From Bacteroidales bacterium (lineage in GTDB: Bacteria > Bacteroidota > Bacteroidia > Bacteroidales > WCHB1-69): a stretch of 35,524 nucleotides of DNA. The notes beneath the pieces were generated by a model. That model was not told the DNA's origin and ran no database searches. It saw nothing but the letters and a program-made list of their open reading frames with translations. The position numbers were made by a program, and so were the translations under genes. Positions 19,456 through 27,789 of this stretch are shown here, piece after piece (position 1 is the stretch's first letter; every line of letters starts with the position of its first letter). The stretch lies in contig JAFXPL010000130.1 in the NCBI GenBank assembly GCA_017527945.1, positions 1 to 35,524 of the forward strand. The letters are read 5' to 3'.

Positions 19456-19463
19456 TATTTTTG
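19456..19463 (+). promoter_or_regulatory. Bacteroidota -7 promoter box for hisS
   Basis: TATTTTTG matches TAnnTTTG, 26 bp before the ATG at 19489. It lies after the in-frame ATG at 19420, which is therefore unlikely to be the start. Confidence 0.7.
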
Positions 19464-19488
19464 CCGTCCGTTTGAAAAAGCATACATT

Positions 19489-20850
19489 ATGGTTAAACCG
19501 TCCATCCCCAAAGGCACCCGAGACTTCACGCCCGTCGAAATGATGCGGCGCAATTATATCTTCGACACCATCCGCAACGTTTTCCACAGGCACGCATGCC
19601 TCCCCATCGAGACACCCGCCATGGAGAACCTCTCCACCCTCATGGGCAAGTACGGCGAGGAGGGCGACCGCCTGCTGTTTAAAATCCTCAACTCCGGGGA
19701 CTTCACAAAAGGAGTTGACTTTCATGACGAGAACAAGTCCGTCAACAAGCTGGCCTCCGAACTTTGCGAGAAAGGCCTGCGCTACGACCTGACGGTACCG
19801 TTCGCCCGCTTCATCGTGCAGCACCAAAACGAGCTCACCTTCCCGTTCAAACGCTACCAGATGCAGCCCGTCTGGCGCGCCGACCGACCGCAAAAAGGCC
19901 GCTACCGCGAGTTCTACCAGTGCGACGTTGACATCATCGGCAGCAACTCACTGCTCAACGAGGCGGAACTAGTCGAAATCACCGACGAGGTGTTCCGCGC
20001 TTTCGGCATCAATATCGTCATGAAAATCAACAACCGCAAGATACTCAGCGGCATCGCCGAAATCTTCTGCAACGCCGACCAAGTCACCGACCTGTGCGTG
20101 GCCCTCGACAAACTCGACAAGATCGGACGCGAGAAGGTGTGCGAAGAGATGCGCGAGCGCGGCATCTCGCAGGAGTCCATCGATGGACTGTCGCCCCTGT
20201 TCGAACTCAGCGGACTCTCCAACGACGAGGTATTAGACAAACTGGCCGCAATGCTCGCCACCTCCGAAACCGGCATGAAAGGCGTGGAGGAACTGCGCAA
20301 AGTCCTTGACTACACGGCCAAAATGCAGATAGCCACCGAGCTGGAAGTCGATGTGACGCTGGCCCGCGGTCTGAACTACTACACCGGCGCCATCTTCGAG
20401 ATCAAGGCGAAGGACGTGGCGATGGGCAGCATCTCCGGCGGCGGCCGCTACGACAACCTTACCGGCATCTTCGGCCTGAAGAACATGTCCGGCGTGGGCA
20501 TCTCCTACGGTGCCGAACGCATCTACGACGTCCTCAACGAGCTGAACCTCTTCCCGCAACACATCCTCACCCCCATCACCGCCATGTTCGTCAACTTCGG
20601 CGGCGACGACGAACTCTACGCATTGCAAGGGCTCAAACAGCTCCGCGACACCGGCATCCCGTCGGAAATCTACCCCGATAGCGCCAAAATCGGCAAGCAG
20701 ATGAACTATGCCAACGCAAAAGGCATCCCCTACGTCATCATGGCCGGCGAGAACGAACGCACCCAAAACCTCTACACCCTCAAGAACATGCAAACCGGCA
20801 CCCAGCAAACCCTTTGCTTAGACGCCCTAATTAACACATTAATACATTAA
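19489..20850 (+). CDS. hisS: Histidine--tRNA ligase
   Basis: This 453-residue cytoplasmic class II aminoacyl-tRNA synthetase charges tRNA-His. It starts with the family's PKGTRDFTP motif. Class II motif 2 appears in [23 protein letters not shown], the histidine-specific motif in [13 protein letters not shown], and motif 3 in GGGRYDNL with [11 protein letters not shown]. The anticodon-binding domain covers roughly the last 100 residues, ending near YVIMAGENE. The length matches Bacteroidales enzymes. A hairpin-rich gap and the DUF389 gene follow on the same strand, without a clear promoter between them. Confidence 0.96.
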   Translation: MVKPSIPKGTRDFTPVEMMRRNYIFDTIRNVFHRHACLPIETPAMENLSTLMGKYGEEGDRLLFKILNSGDFTKGVDFHDENKSVNKLASELCEKGLRYDLTVPFARFIVQHQNELTFPFKRYQMQPVWRADRPQKGRYREFYQCDVDIIGSNSLLNEAELVEITDEVFRAFGINIVMKINNRKILSGIAEIFCNADQVTDLCVALDKLDKIGREKVCEEMRERGISQESIDGLSPLFELSGLSNDEVLDKLAAMLATSETGMKGVEELRKVLDYTAKMQIATELEVDVTLARGLNYYTGAIFEIKAKDVAMGSISGGGRYDNLTGIFGLKNMSGVGISYGAERIYDVLNELNLFPQHILTPITAMFVNFGGDDELYALQGLKQLRDTGIPSEIYPDSAKIGKQMNYANAKGIPYVIMAGENERTQNLYTLKNMQTGTQQTLCLDALINTLIH

Positions 20851-20858
20851 TCCAAAAA

Positions 20859-20942
20859 GGGCTGTAAGCCCGACCTATGTCAACCCAGGGTGAGCGAAGC
20901 GAGCCCTGGAAGCAACGCCAGGGCGGACGAAGCGAGCCCTGG
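20859..20942. repeat. Hairpin cluster upstream of the DUF389 gene (CCAGGG family)
   Basis: GGGCT-gta-AGCCC (20859-20871) is followed by two related hairpins, CCAGGG (20885-20890) with CCCTGG (20904-20909), and CCAGGG (20918-20923) with CCCTGG (20937-20942). Both loops share GAAGCGAG, and the first contains GCGAAGC. The last stem ends 12 bp before the DUF389 start codon. No T tract follows, so they do not look like terminators. Confidence 0.8.
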
Positions 20943-20954
20943 GGATAATGAAAT

Positions 20955-22373
20955 ATGGAAGAAGAACCCAAAATAGAAGAGACAACCCAAAGCCCGCGAA
21001 AACGCCACTCCCTCAAAGTGTGGGTACGAACATTCTGGTACAAAGTACTGGAATACACGCACTTGAAAGATGACACGGACTACGAAGCCACCGTCAAGTA
21101 CATCTCCGACGGCGTGGAGTTCCGTGGCATGAACCTGTGGGTGCTGGCCTTCGCCATCATCGTGGCCTCTGTGGGCCTGAACGTCAACTCCACCGCCGTC
21201 ATCATCGGCGCCATGTTGATTTCACCCATCATGGGCCCGATCATGGGTATCGGCCTCTCGGTGGGTATTTTGGACGAGCACTTGCTGAAGAAATCACTGC
21301 GAAACTTCATCATCATGGTGATTATCAGCCTGATAACATCAACCTTATACTTCCTGATCTCCCCGTTGAGCGAGGCGCAGTCAGAGCTGCTGGCGCGCAC
21401 GCGGCCCACCATCTTCGACGTCATCATCGCCTTCTTCGGCGGGCTGGCGGGCATCGTGGCCACCTCGCGCAAAAGCCAGCCCTTCACGGTCATCTCCGGC
21501 GTGGCCATCGCCACCGCCCTCATGCCGCCGCTCTGCACAGCAGGCTTCGGCCTGGCCACCTGGCAACTGCGCTACTTCGGGGGAGCCTTCTACCTCTTCT
21601 TCATCAATTCCTTCTTCATCGCCCTGGCCACCTTCGTCATGGTGCGCTTCCTCGGCTTCCCGGAAGTTCGCTACATGAACGACTCCCGCCTCAACGCCGT
21701 GAAACGCATGATCTACGCATTCGCCATCCTCGTGATGATTCCCAGCGTCTTCATGGCCATCAACCTTGTGCAAGAATCAGCTTTCAACACCCAGACCATC
21801 AAATTTGTGCATGATATCCAGCTGACACCGTTCTTTGATAACGTGCAACTGATCGACTCCCAAAAAAAATATGCCAAAAAGTCGCAAACGCTGACGCTAC
21901 GGGTCATCGGGAAACCCTTGACGGACGAGGACATCGAACGCATGGAGACCATCATGCAGACCGAATACGGCCTCGACCGCGCCAAATTGGTCGTCAAACA
22001 GACCGAAGGGCTTCTTGATGTCACCCGGCAAAACCAGGTCATCGAGGACATCATCGACAAGAAAGATGATGTAATCGCTCGCCAAGACTCCACCATCGCG
22101 GAACTGCGGGCTGAACTGCACAAACTGACCGGATCGTCTGAAAACACGGAACAATTAGTGAAGGAAATTTACACACAATATCCTGACATACAACAATTTG
22201 CAGTTTCTTCCATGGATTGCTACGACACCAAGAGTTTGGAGCATCACGCCATGCCGATCGTCTATGTGAAATGGAAGGACGGGAGAGCCCACCCAGAAGC
22301 GGAAAACAGGCTGATAACGTGGCTGAAAGTGCGTCTCGATGTGGAGTCCATCGAGCTGATACGAGGAAAATGA
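20955..22373 (+). CDS. DUF389 domain-containing membrane protein
   Basis: This 472-residue inner-membrane protein belongs to the DUF389 (TIGR00341-like) family, whose function is not established. A short cytoplasmic N-terminus leads into the hallmark segment VNSTAVIIGAMLISPIMGPI near residues 75-95. About six to seven membrane helices run to roughly residue 275, including IAFFGGLAGIVATSRK and ATALMPPLCTAGFGLA. The remaining ~190 residues are soluble and include a predicted helical stretch (VIEDIIDKKDDVIARQDSTI). It lies 104 bp after hisS, behind the CCAGGG hairpin cluster. Confidence 0.88.
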   Translation: MEEEPKIEETTQSPRKRHSLKVWVRTFWYKVLEYTHLKDDTDYEATVKYISDGVEFRGMNLWVLAFAIIVASVGLNVNSTAVIIGAMLISPIMGPIMGIGLSVGILDEHLLKKSLRNFIIMVIISLITSTLYFLISPLSEAQSELLARTRPTIFDVIIAFFGGLAGIVATSRKSQPFTVISGVAIATALMPPLCTAGFGLATWQLRYFGGAFYLFFINSFFIALATFVMVRFLGFPEVRYMNDSRLNAVKRMIYAFAILVMIPSVFMAINLVQESAFNTQTIKFVHDIQLTPFFDNVQLIDSQKKYAKKSQTLTLRVIGKPLTDEDIERMETIMQTEYGLDRAKLVVKQTEGLLDVTRQNQVIEDIIDKKDDVIARQDSTIAELRAELHKLTGSSENTEQLVKEIYTQYPDIQQFAVSSMDCYDTKSLEHHAMPIVYVKWKDGRAHPEAENRLITWLKVRLDVESIELIRGK

Positions 22374-22404
22374 CAAAATAAACGTGACTAATAAAATTAT
22401 TGTA

Positions 22405-22412
22405 TATATTTG
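22405..22412 (+). promoter_or_regulatory. Bacteroidota -7 promoter box for the small lipoprotein
   Basis: TATATTTG matches TAnnTTTG, 34 bp before the ATG at 22446. Confidence 0.7.
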
Positions 22413-22445
22413 CCGCGTCTTTTTTTCACCAAATTTAAATACGTT

Positions 22446-22817
22446 ATGAAAAAAATCATCATTCTCCTTTGCGCTGTGGCAGCCATCTTCGGCATGACCT
22501 CCTGCAAAAAAGCATCCCCGACAGACACGGTCAACGCGTACTACAAAGCGCTCCAAGCCGGCGACTACGAAAAAGCGTTCACCTACACTGACATCACCGA
22601 CAAAGAGGAAGTAAAGAAACAGATTGAGAAATTTCAGGGCTTCAATGTGAAAATTGTCAGCTATGAGATTCTCTCTGAAACGATTTCCGATGACGGAAAC
22701 AGCGCCGTGGTGGAAGTGAAGCAATCCACAACATCTGCCTTCAACGAGACACCCGAAGAAGAAACCAAGAAACTGGATCTTGTCAAGGTGAACGGCAAGT
22801 GGCTGCTACATGAATAA
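22446..22817 (+). CDS. Small DUF4878-like lipoprotein
   Basis: This 123-residue protein begins with a lipoprotein signal (MKKIIILLCAVAAIFGMTSC) whose C20 should be lipidated. The mature part reads SPTDTVNAYYKALQAGDYEKAFTY, an opening seen in DUF4878 / NTF2-like lipoproteins, and ends in strands with LDLVKVNGKWLL. Such proteins are envelope-anchored and of unknown function. The start at 22446 is set by the signal and the promoter at 22405. A terminator follows at 22841, so it is a single-gene unit. Confidence 0.85.
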   Translation: MKKIIILLCAVAAIFGMTSCKKASPTDTVNAYYKALQAGDYEKAFTYTDITDKEEVKKQIEKFQGFNVKIVSYEILSETISDDGNSAVVEVKQSTTSAFNETPEEETKKLDLVKVNGKWLLHE

Positions 22818-22840
22818 CCACCTGATTTACAAAACAAATC

Positions 22841-22874
22841 ATAGGGACGACCGACGGGTTGTCCCTATTTTGTT
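22841..22874 (+). terminator. Intrinsic terminator after the small lipoprotein
   Basis: A 12-bp stem, ATAGGGACGACC pairing with GGTTGTCCCTAT (one G-T pair) around loop GACG, is followed by TTTGTT. Confidence 0.8.
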
Positions 22875-22946
22875 GCACGGGTGCTGCGTGACCGCTTTCG
22901 CAAAGAAATGCGTTGCCTTCTTTTTCACCACAAAACAGATTTTTTG

Positions 22947-22954
22947 TATTTTTG
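22947..22954 (+). promoter_or_regulatory. Bacteroidota -7 promoter box for the MFS transporter
   Basis: TATTTTTG matches TAnnTTTG, 25 bp before the ATG at 22979. Confidence 0.7.
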
Positions 22955-22978
22955 CGACCTTAAACAAGAAGTGCGTTA

Positions 22979-24181
22979 ATGAATAAAATTAAAGATATGA
23001 AGAAACAGTTATCCCTTATTTCAGTGTTTTTCGTGTTTTTGGCCATGGGTTTCGGCGATGCTGCCGGCCAACTGGTCTCCGTGGTGGAGAAAGCTTTCAA
23101 CGTCTCCCCTTTCACCGCGTCGTTAGTTTCCCTCTCAGGTATGATCATGTTCGGCGTGCTGTCGGTGCCCACCGGCGTTTGGCAGTCGAAGATCGGCAAG
23201 AAGAAGATGCTCACCATCGGGCTGATCCTCTTCCTCGCCGGCGCGGTGCTGCCCATCCTCGCCTTCAACTTCCCGGTCATTCTCTTGGCAGTGCTGCTGA
23301 TGGGCGCGGGTGCCACCATCCTGCAGGTCTCCGGGAACCCGCTGATCCGCGATGTCTCCGATGAAGGCAAGTATTCCAGCATGCTCTCCTTCGCGCAGTC
23401 GCTGAAGGCCATCGGCACGCTCTCCACATCGCTGATTCTCGTGCTCATTGGCACCTCGCTGATGAAATACGGCTGGTTCTCGTTCACCCCCGAGGGCGGC
23501 GAAACCATCGACATGGGCTTCCGCATCCTCTTCCCGATATTCGCGGCGGTGCTGCTCATCACGCTCGTCATGGTCGTGGTGTTCGTGCCCGACAACGCCA
23601 GCAAGTCGGACGAGAAGCCGACCACCCTGGGCAACTGTATCCGCGCCTTGGGCGACCCGTTCATCCTGATGATGTTCCTCGCCATCTTCTTCTACTGCGG
23701 CGCAGAGGCCTCGATGTTCAACCGCATTCCGTCGATTCTGAGCGAGAACACGAGCGTGACCCCGGCCATGGGCAACATCGTGCTGATCATCTCCCTGTTT
23801 GTGGGCCGTTTCCTCGGCGGCGTCATCTTGCAGAAGATGAGCGCGAAAAAATTCCTCGGCATCACGGTGGCGATCTCCATTCTCGGCAACCTGCTGCTGT
23901 TCCTGCCCTACAACGCCTTCACCACGTGGCTGAGCTTCATCCTCATCGGCGTGGGCTTCGCCAACATCTTCCCGTTGGTCTTCTCCATCTGCGTCGATCA
24001 CAAGCCGGAGATGTCGAACGAGATTTCGGGCCTGATGACCACGGCCATCGTGGGCGCCGCCATCGTGCCGCTGCTCACGGGCGCCATGGCGGGCATCGGC
24101 ATCCGCTATGCCTTCCTCGTGCCGCTCTGCTGTCTGTGCTATCTGTGCTTCGTGACAGCGAAAGTGGCGAAAGAGAAATAA
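22979..24181 (+). CDS. MFS sugar transporter (FHS/GluP-like)
   Basis: This 400-residue inner-membrane protein has about 12 hydrophobic helices and resembles the fucose/glucose/galactose-H+ symporter branch of the major facilitator superfamily. The first helix carries FVFLAMGFGDAAGQLV; TGVWQSKIGKKKM is the loop 2-3 motif; a central polar linker near residue 205 (NASKSDEKPTT) separates two six-helix halves; GFANIFPLVFS lies in the second half. An alternative start is 22997 (MKKQ). The next gene is a secreted alpha-mannosidase, so a mannose-type sugar is a reasonable but unproven substrate. Confidence 0.85.
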   Translation: MNKIKDMKKQLSLISVFFVFLAMGFGDAAGQLVSVVEKAFNVSPFTASLVSLSGMIMFGVLSVPTGVWQSKIGKKKMLTIGLILFLAGAVLPILAFNFPVILLAVLLMGAGATILQVSGNPLIRDVSDEGKYSSMLSFAQSLKAIGTLSTSLILVLIGTSLMKYGWFSFTPEGGETIDMGFRILFPIFAAVLLITLVMVVVFVPDNASKSDEKPTTLGNCIRALGDPFILMMFLAIFFYCGAEASMFNRIPSILSENTSVTPAMGNIVLIISLFVGRFLGGVILQKMSAKKFLGITVAISILGNLLLFLPYNAFTTWLSFILIGVGFANIFPLVFSICVDHKPEMSNEISGLMTTAIVGAAIVPLLTGAMAGIGIRYAFLVPLCCLCYLCFVTAKVAKEK

Positions 24182-24533
24182 CCACTCATAAGAAGAAGGT
24201 CCAACATTACAGACAGCTGCGACCCGAGTCGACAATCTATGGCGAATACGGCCCAAAGAGCTGCCACCATAGAGGAAATGATAGGCTATGGGGTATATTT
24301 CACCATCAACCTTATGCAAAAGTTTGGAAAGACGACAACACTTTGCATGATCTGGCGCAGCACAAATATGGGCAACGAGACCGATCCGCAATGGGTGGAA
24401 GCAAACGGGAGTCTTGGAATCTCTTGAAAGCAAGACATTCGCAAGCAAAAAGCGCCTTCGCCAAGCACTTAATTGACCCAAAATGCACTATTTAAGTAAT
24501 CGATTTTTGATTTTCAGATTAAACAAAAAGAAT
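24182..24533. other. Unassigned intergenic region between the transporter and GH92 genes
   Basis: This 352-bp stretch carries no recognisable gene. Short open frames exist on both strands (for example 24239-24427, 62 residues on plus), but none resembles a known family or has a clear promoter. No hairpin with a T tract was seen. It could be a decayed gene, a leader or a small RNA region. Confidence 0.5.
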
Positions 24534-27500
24534 ATGAAAAAACCAATCCTTCTCCTGATCGCAATCCTGACGGCGGCGTTCGCCTTTGCGCAGTCGCAGT
24601 ACGTCAACCCGCTCGTCGGAACCGACGGGCACGGCCACACCTACCCCGGTGCCATCCTGCCCTTCGGCGCCATCCAGCTCAGCCCAGACACCCGCTTAGA
24701 GGGCTGGGACGGCTGCTCCGCCTACCACTACAGCGACAAGCGCATCTACGGCTTCTCGCACACCCACCTCAACGGCACCGGCTGCGAGGACTACGGCGAC
24801 ATCCTTGTCACCCCGTTCCTCGGCGAGCCCTCCGTCATCAACGAGAAGTACGCCCTACCCTTCTCGCACGACCACGAGACCGCCGAGCCCGGCTACTATG
24901 CCGTGAAGTTCGACAACGGCATCACCGCCGAGATGACCGCCGCCAACTACGTGGGCCTGCACCGCTACACCTTCGCCAAGAGCGGCAAACGCGGCATCAT
25001 CGTCGATTTGCAACACCGCGACAAGACCCTGGAAAGCTACATGACCCTGAAGGCCAGGGACCTCGTGGGCTTCCGCCGCTCCGACGCGTGGAATCCCGAC
25101 CAATACTGCGCCTTCTCCCTCAAGACCTCCGTACCCCCGACGGAAATCGTCTATTACCAAGATGACAAACCCGTGAACCTCAAAGAGATAAAAGGCAAAA
25201 ACTGCAAGGCTGTCCTCTACTTCGACGAGAAAGTCAAGGAGGTGGTTGTGAAGGTGGCCATCTCCGCCGTGGATATGGACGGCGCCATCAACAACCAGAC
25301 CGAAGTCCGCGACTTCAACTTCGACCGGGTGCGCAAACAGGCCACCGAGACCTGGAACAAGGAACTCGGCAAAATCAAGGTGGAATCGAAGAGCGAGGAA
25401 TTTCTTCGCACTTTCTACACCGCTCTGTACCACTGCTTTACATCCCCATACCTCTACTCCGACATCGACGGACGCTATCGCGGAGCGGACCAGAAGACGC
25501 ACAAGACGGACGGGAAGCACCAGATGTACACCGTCTTCTCCTTGTGGGACACCTACCGCGCCCTGCACCCGCTGCTCAACATCATCGACCAGAAACGCAG
25601 CGCAGACTTCCTCTACACCTTCCTGAACCAGTACCGGCAGCAGGGCTACCTGCCCATGTGGGAGCTCTCGGCCTACGAGACCTGGTGCATGATCGGCTAC
25701 CATGCCGTGCCTGTGATCTTCGATGCCTACATGAAGGGAATGCGCGACTATCCCGCCAAGGAGATGCTGGAGGCGATGGTCGCCACCGCCAACCTCAAGC
25801 GGCTGGGCCGCCCCGAATACGCCCAATACGGCTTCGTGCCCGGCGACATGGAGAACGAGTCTGTCTCCAAAACCCTCGAATACGCCTACGACGACTGGTG
25901 CATCGCCATGTTCGCGAAGGAAATCGGCGACAAGGAGGTTTACAACAAATACATCCGGCGTGCCCAATCCTACAAGAACATCCTGGACCCCAACGGATTC
26001 ATGCGCGGTCGCATGAACGGCGGCTTCATGACCCCGTTCAACCCCCGCGAGGTCAACAACTTCTTCACCGAGGCCAACTGCTGGCAATACACCACCTACG
26101 TGCCGCATGACTTCAACACCTACATCGACCTGATGGGCGGCCCCAAGAATATGGAGCAGTTCCTCGACCGTCTCTTCAACTCCAGCTCCGAAATGGCCGG
26201 CCGCGCCCAGGCGGACATCACCGGTGTCATCGGCCAATACGCACACGGCAACGAGCCGAGCCACCACGCCGCCTACCTCTACAACTTCGTGGGCCGTCCG
26301 GACAAGACCCAACAACTGGTCAAGAAGATCCTCGTCAACCTCTACACCTCCAAGCCCGACGGCCTCTGCGGCAACGAGGACTGCGGCCAGATGTCGGCTT
26401 GGTACGTTTTCAGCGCCATGGGCTTCTACCCTGTTTGCCCCGGCAGCAACCAATACATTATCGGCTACCCGCTCTTCGACAAGGCCACCATCACTCTCGA
26501 AAACGGCAAAACATTGATTATCAGCAGAAACAACGACAAACCGTTCATACAGTCGGTCACCCTGAACGGCAAAGCGCTGGATCGTTCCTATCTCACCTAC
26601 GACGAGATTTCCAAAGGCGGCGAACTGGCGTTCACCATGGGCGACAAACCGAGTGACACCTGGGGCAGGGGCAAAAACAACGAGCCCGTGACGCGCATCG
26701 ACCCTGCAATGAACATCGTGCCTGTGCCGGTCTTCTCCACCGACAAGGTCTCCTTCCAGGACCAGACCCACGTGGCGCTGCGCGTGCCGAAAGTGAACAA
26801 CGATGGGTTTGAAAGAAGGTCGAAAGACACGAAACCGAATTTGGACACCAAAGTGCGTGCTACCACTGAAGACAGACGCGACATGCTCGTTGGCCCGAAA
26901 GTGGAAAACAGCCACTACGAAATCTTCTACACCACCGACGGTCGCGAGCCCTCGCCCAAGACGGGCATCCACTACACAGGCCCCATCCTTGTCGACAAGG
27001 ACATGACCATCAAGGCGGTGGCCGTGGATGCCAAAGGACGGAGCAGCCAGGTGGCGGAAGCACACTACATCCGTTACACCCGCGACAAGGACCTCACCTA
27101 CGTCACCAAACCCGACCCGCAGTACTACGCTGGCGGCGATGCGGGGCTGGTCGATAACCTCCGCGGCAAGGTGAACTATCGCATCGGCGGATGGCAAGGC
27201 TTCACCACCGATTTCGAAGTCGTCATCGACCTGCGCGAGACCAAAAAGTTCACGGAAGTGGGTGCCGGCTGCTTAGAAGAGCAGCGTGCCTGGATTTTCT
27301 ACCCGCGCGGCATAGAGGTCTATGTCTCCAACGACGGCAAGGACTACACCCTGTTCGGCAAGAAGAACATTGATGTTCCAAGAGCCGACGGCGCACACAT
27401 TGACGACTTCACGGTCAACGGCAAGGGAAACGCCCGCTACGTGAAGATCAAGATCCAGAACTACGGCAAGATGCCCGAATGGCACATCAGTGCCGGTTCT

Positions 27501-27539
27501 CAGGCCTGGTTGTTCGTGGACGAGGTGTGGGTGAAGTGA
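24534..27539 (+). CDS. GH92 family alpha-mannosidase, secreted
   Basis: This 1001-residue glycoside hydrolase resembles the GH92 exo-alpha-mannosidases that Bacteroidota use on N-glycans and mannans. A signal peptide (MKKPILLLIAILTAAFAFAQ) starts the protein. YVNPLVGTDGHGHTYPGA, SPDTRLEGWDG and YGFSHTHLNGTG mark the N-terminal domain. The catalytic domain has MYTVFSLWDTYRALHPL, HGNEPSHH with E574 (the conserved GH92 general acid position) and GNEDCGQMSAWYVFSAMGFYP. After about residue 745 come a chitobiase-like Ig/FN3 module (FYTTDGREP) and a discoidin-like C-terminal module ending VDEVWVK. No SusC/SusD pair is adjacent. A terminator follows at 27560. Confidence 0.94.
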   Translation: MKKPILLLIAILTAAFAFAQSQYVNPLVGTDGHGHTYPGAILPFGAIQLSPDTRLEGWDGCSAYHYSDKRIYGFSHTHLNGTGCEDYGDILVTPFLGEPSVINEKYALPFSHDHETAEPGYYAVKFDNGITAEMTAANYVGLHRYTFAKSGKRGIIVDLQHRDKTLESYMTLKARDLVGFRRSDAWNPDQYCAFSLKTSVPPTEIVYYQDDKPVNLKEIKGKNCKAVLYFDEKVKEVVVKVAISAVDMDGAINNQTEVRDFNFDRVRKQATETWNKELGKIKVESKSEEFLRTFYTALYHCFTSPYLYSDIDGRYRGADQKTHKTDGKHQMYTVFSLWDTYRALHPLLNIIDQKRSADFLYTFLNQYRQQGYLPMWELSAYETWCMIGYHAVPVIFDAYMKGMRDYPAKEMLEAMVATANLKRLGRPEYAQYGFVPGDMENESVSKTLEYAYDDWCIAMFAKEIGDKEVYNKYIRRAQSYKNILDPNGFMRGRMNGGFMTPFNPREVNNFFTEANCWQYTTYVPHDFNTYIDLMGGPKNMEQFLDRLFNSSSEMAGRAQADITGVIGQYAHGNEPSHHAAYLYNFVGRPDKTQQLVKKILVNLYTSKPDGLCGNEDCGQMSAWYVFSAMGFYPVCPGSNQYIIGYPLFDKATITLENGKTLIISRNNDKPFIQSVTLNGKALDRSYLTYDEISKGGELAFTMGDKPSDTWGRGKNNEPVTRIDPAMNIVPVPVFSTDKVSFQDQTHVALRVPKVNNDGFERRSKDTKPNLDTKVRATTEDRRDMLVGPKVENSHYEIFYTTDGREPSPKTGIHYTGPILVDKDMTIKAVAVDAKGRSSQVAEAHYIRYTRDKDLTYVTKPDPQYYAGGDAGLVDNLRGKVNYRIGGWQGFTTDFEVVIDLRETKKFTEVGAGCLEEQRAWIFYPRGIEVYVSNDGKDYTLFGKKNIDVPRADGAHIDDFTVNGKGNARYVKIKIQNYGKMPEWHISAGSQAWLFVDEVWVK

Positions 27540-27559
27540 ACGAATAACGAGTAAATGAC

Positions 27560-27595
27560 AAGAGCGAAGGTTGAAAAATCTTCGCTCTTTTTTTT
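27560..27595 (+). terminator. Intrinsic terminator after the GH92 gene
   Basis: A 10-bp stem, AAGAGCGAAG (27560-27569) with CTTCGCTCTT (27580-27589), is followed by a run of T to 27595. It separates the GH92 gene from the CRISPR-Cas locus. Confidence 0.9.
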
Positions 27596-27636
27596 CCAAA
27601 AAAAATTCACCAAACTTTTGCTATACAAAAAAAAGG

Positions 27637-27644
27637 TATATTTG
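27637..27644 (+). promoter_or_regulatory. Distal Bacteroidota -7 promoter box for the cas operon
   Basis: TATATTTG matches TAnnTTTG; TTTTG at 27616-27620 could be the -33 element, though the 16-bp gap is shorter than usual. It would give a 5' leader of about 140 nt before cas3. Confidence 0.6.
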
Positions 27645-27707
27645 CACCCGATAGATTAACAGCAATTTACATCAGAAATGTTTTAAGGGGTTCGCATCTA
27701 TTGCCAG

Positions 27708-27742
27708 ATGAAATACTGACACTGATTGTCAGTAATTTTCAT
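27708..27742. promoter_or_regulatory. Palindrome upstream of cas3, possible operator or leader hairpin
   Basis: A perfect 8-bp inverted repeat, TACTGACA (27714-27721) and TGTCAGTA (27727-27734), has a 5-nt centre. The arms extend outward with ATGAAA (27708-27713) and TTTCAT (27737-27742) across a 2-nt bulge. It lies between the distal promoter box and cas3. No T tract follows, so a terminator is unlikely. Confidence 0.6.
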
Positions 27743-27777
27743 TATCAAAGGTGACAATCTTTATCAAATAAAAATCT

Positions 27778-27785
27778 TAATTTTG
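27778..27785 (+). promoter_or_regulatory. Possible proximal -7 box directly before cas3
   Basis: TAATTTTG matches TAnnTTTG but ends only 4 bp before the cas3 ATG, so use of it would give a leaderless or nearly leaderless mRNA. Confidence 0.35.
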
Positions 27786-27789
27786 CCAC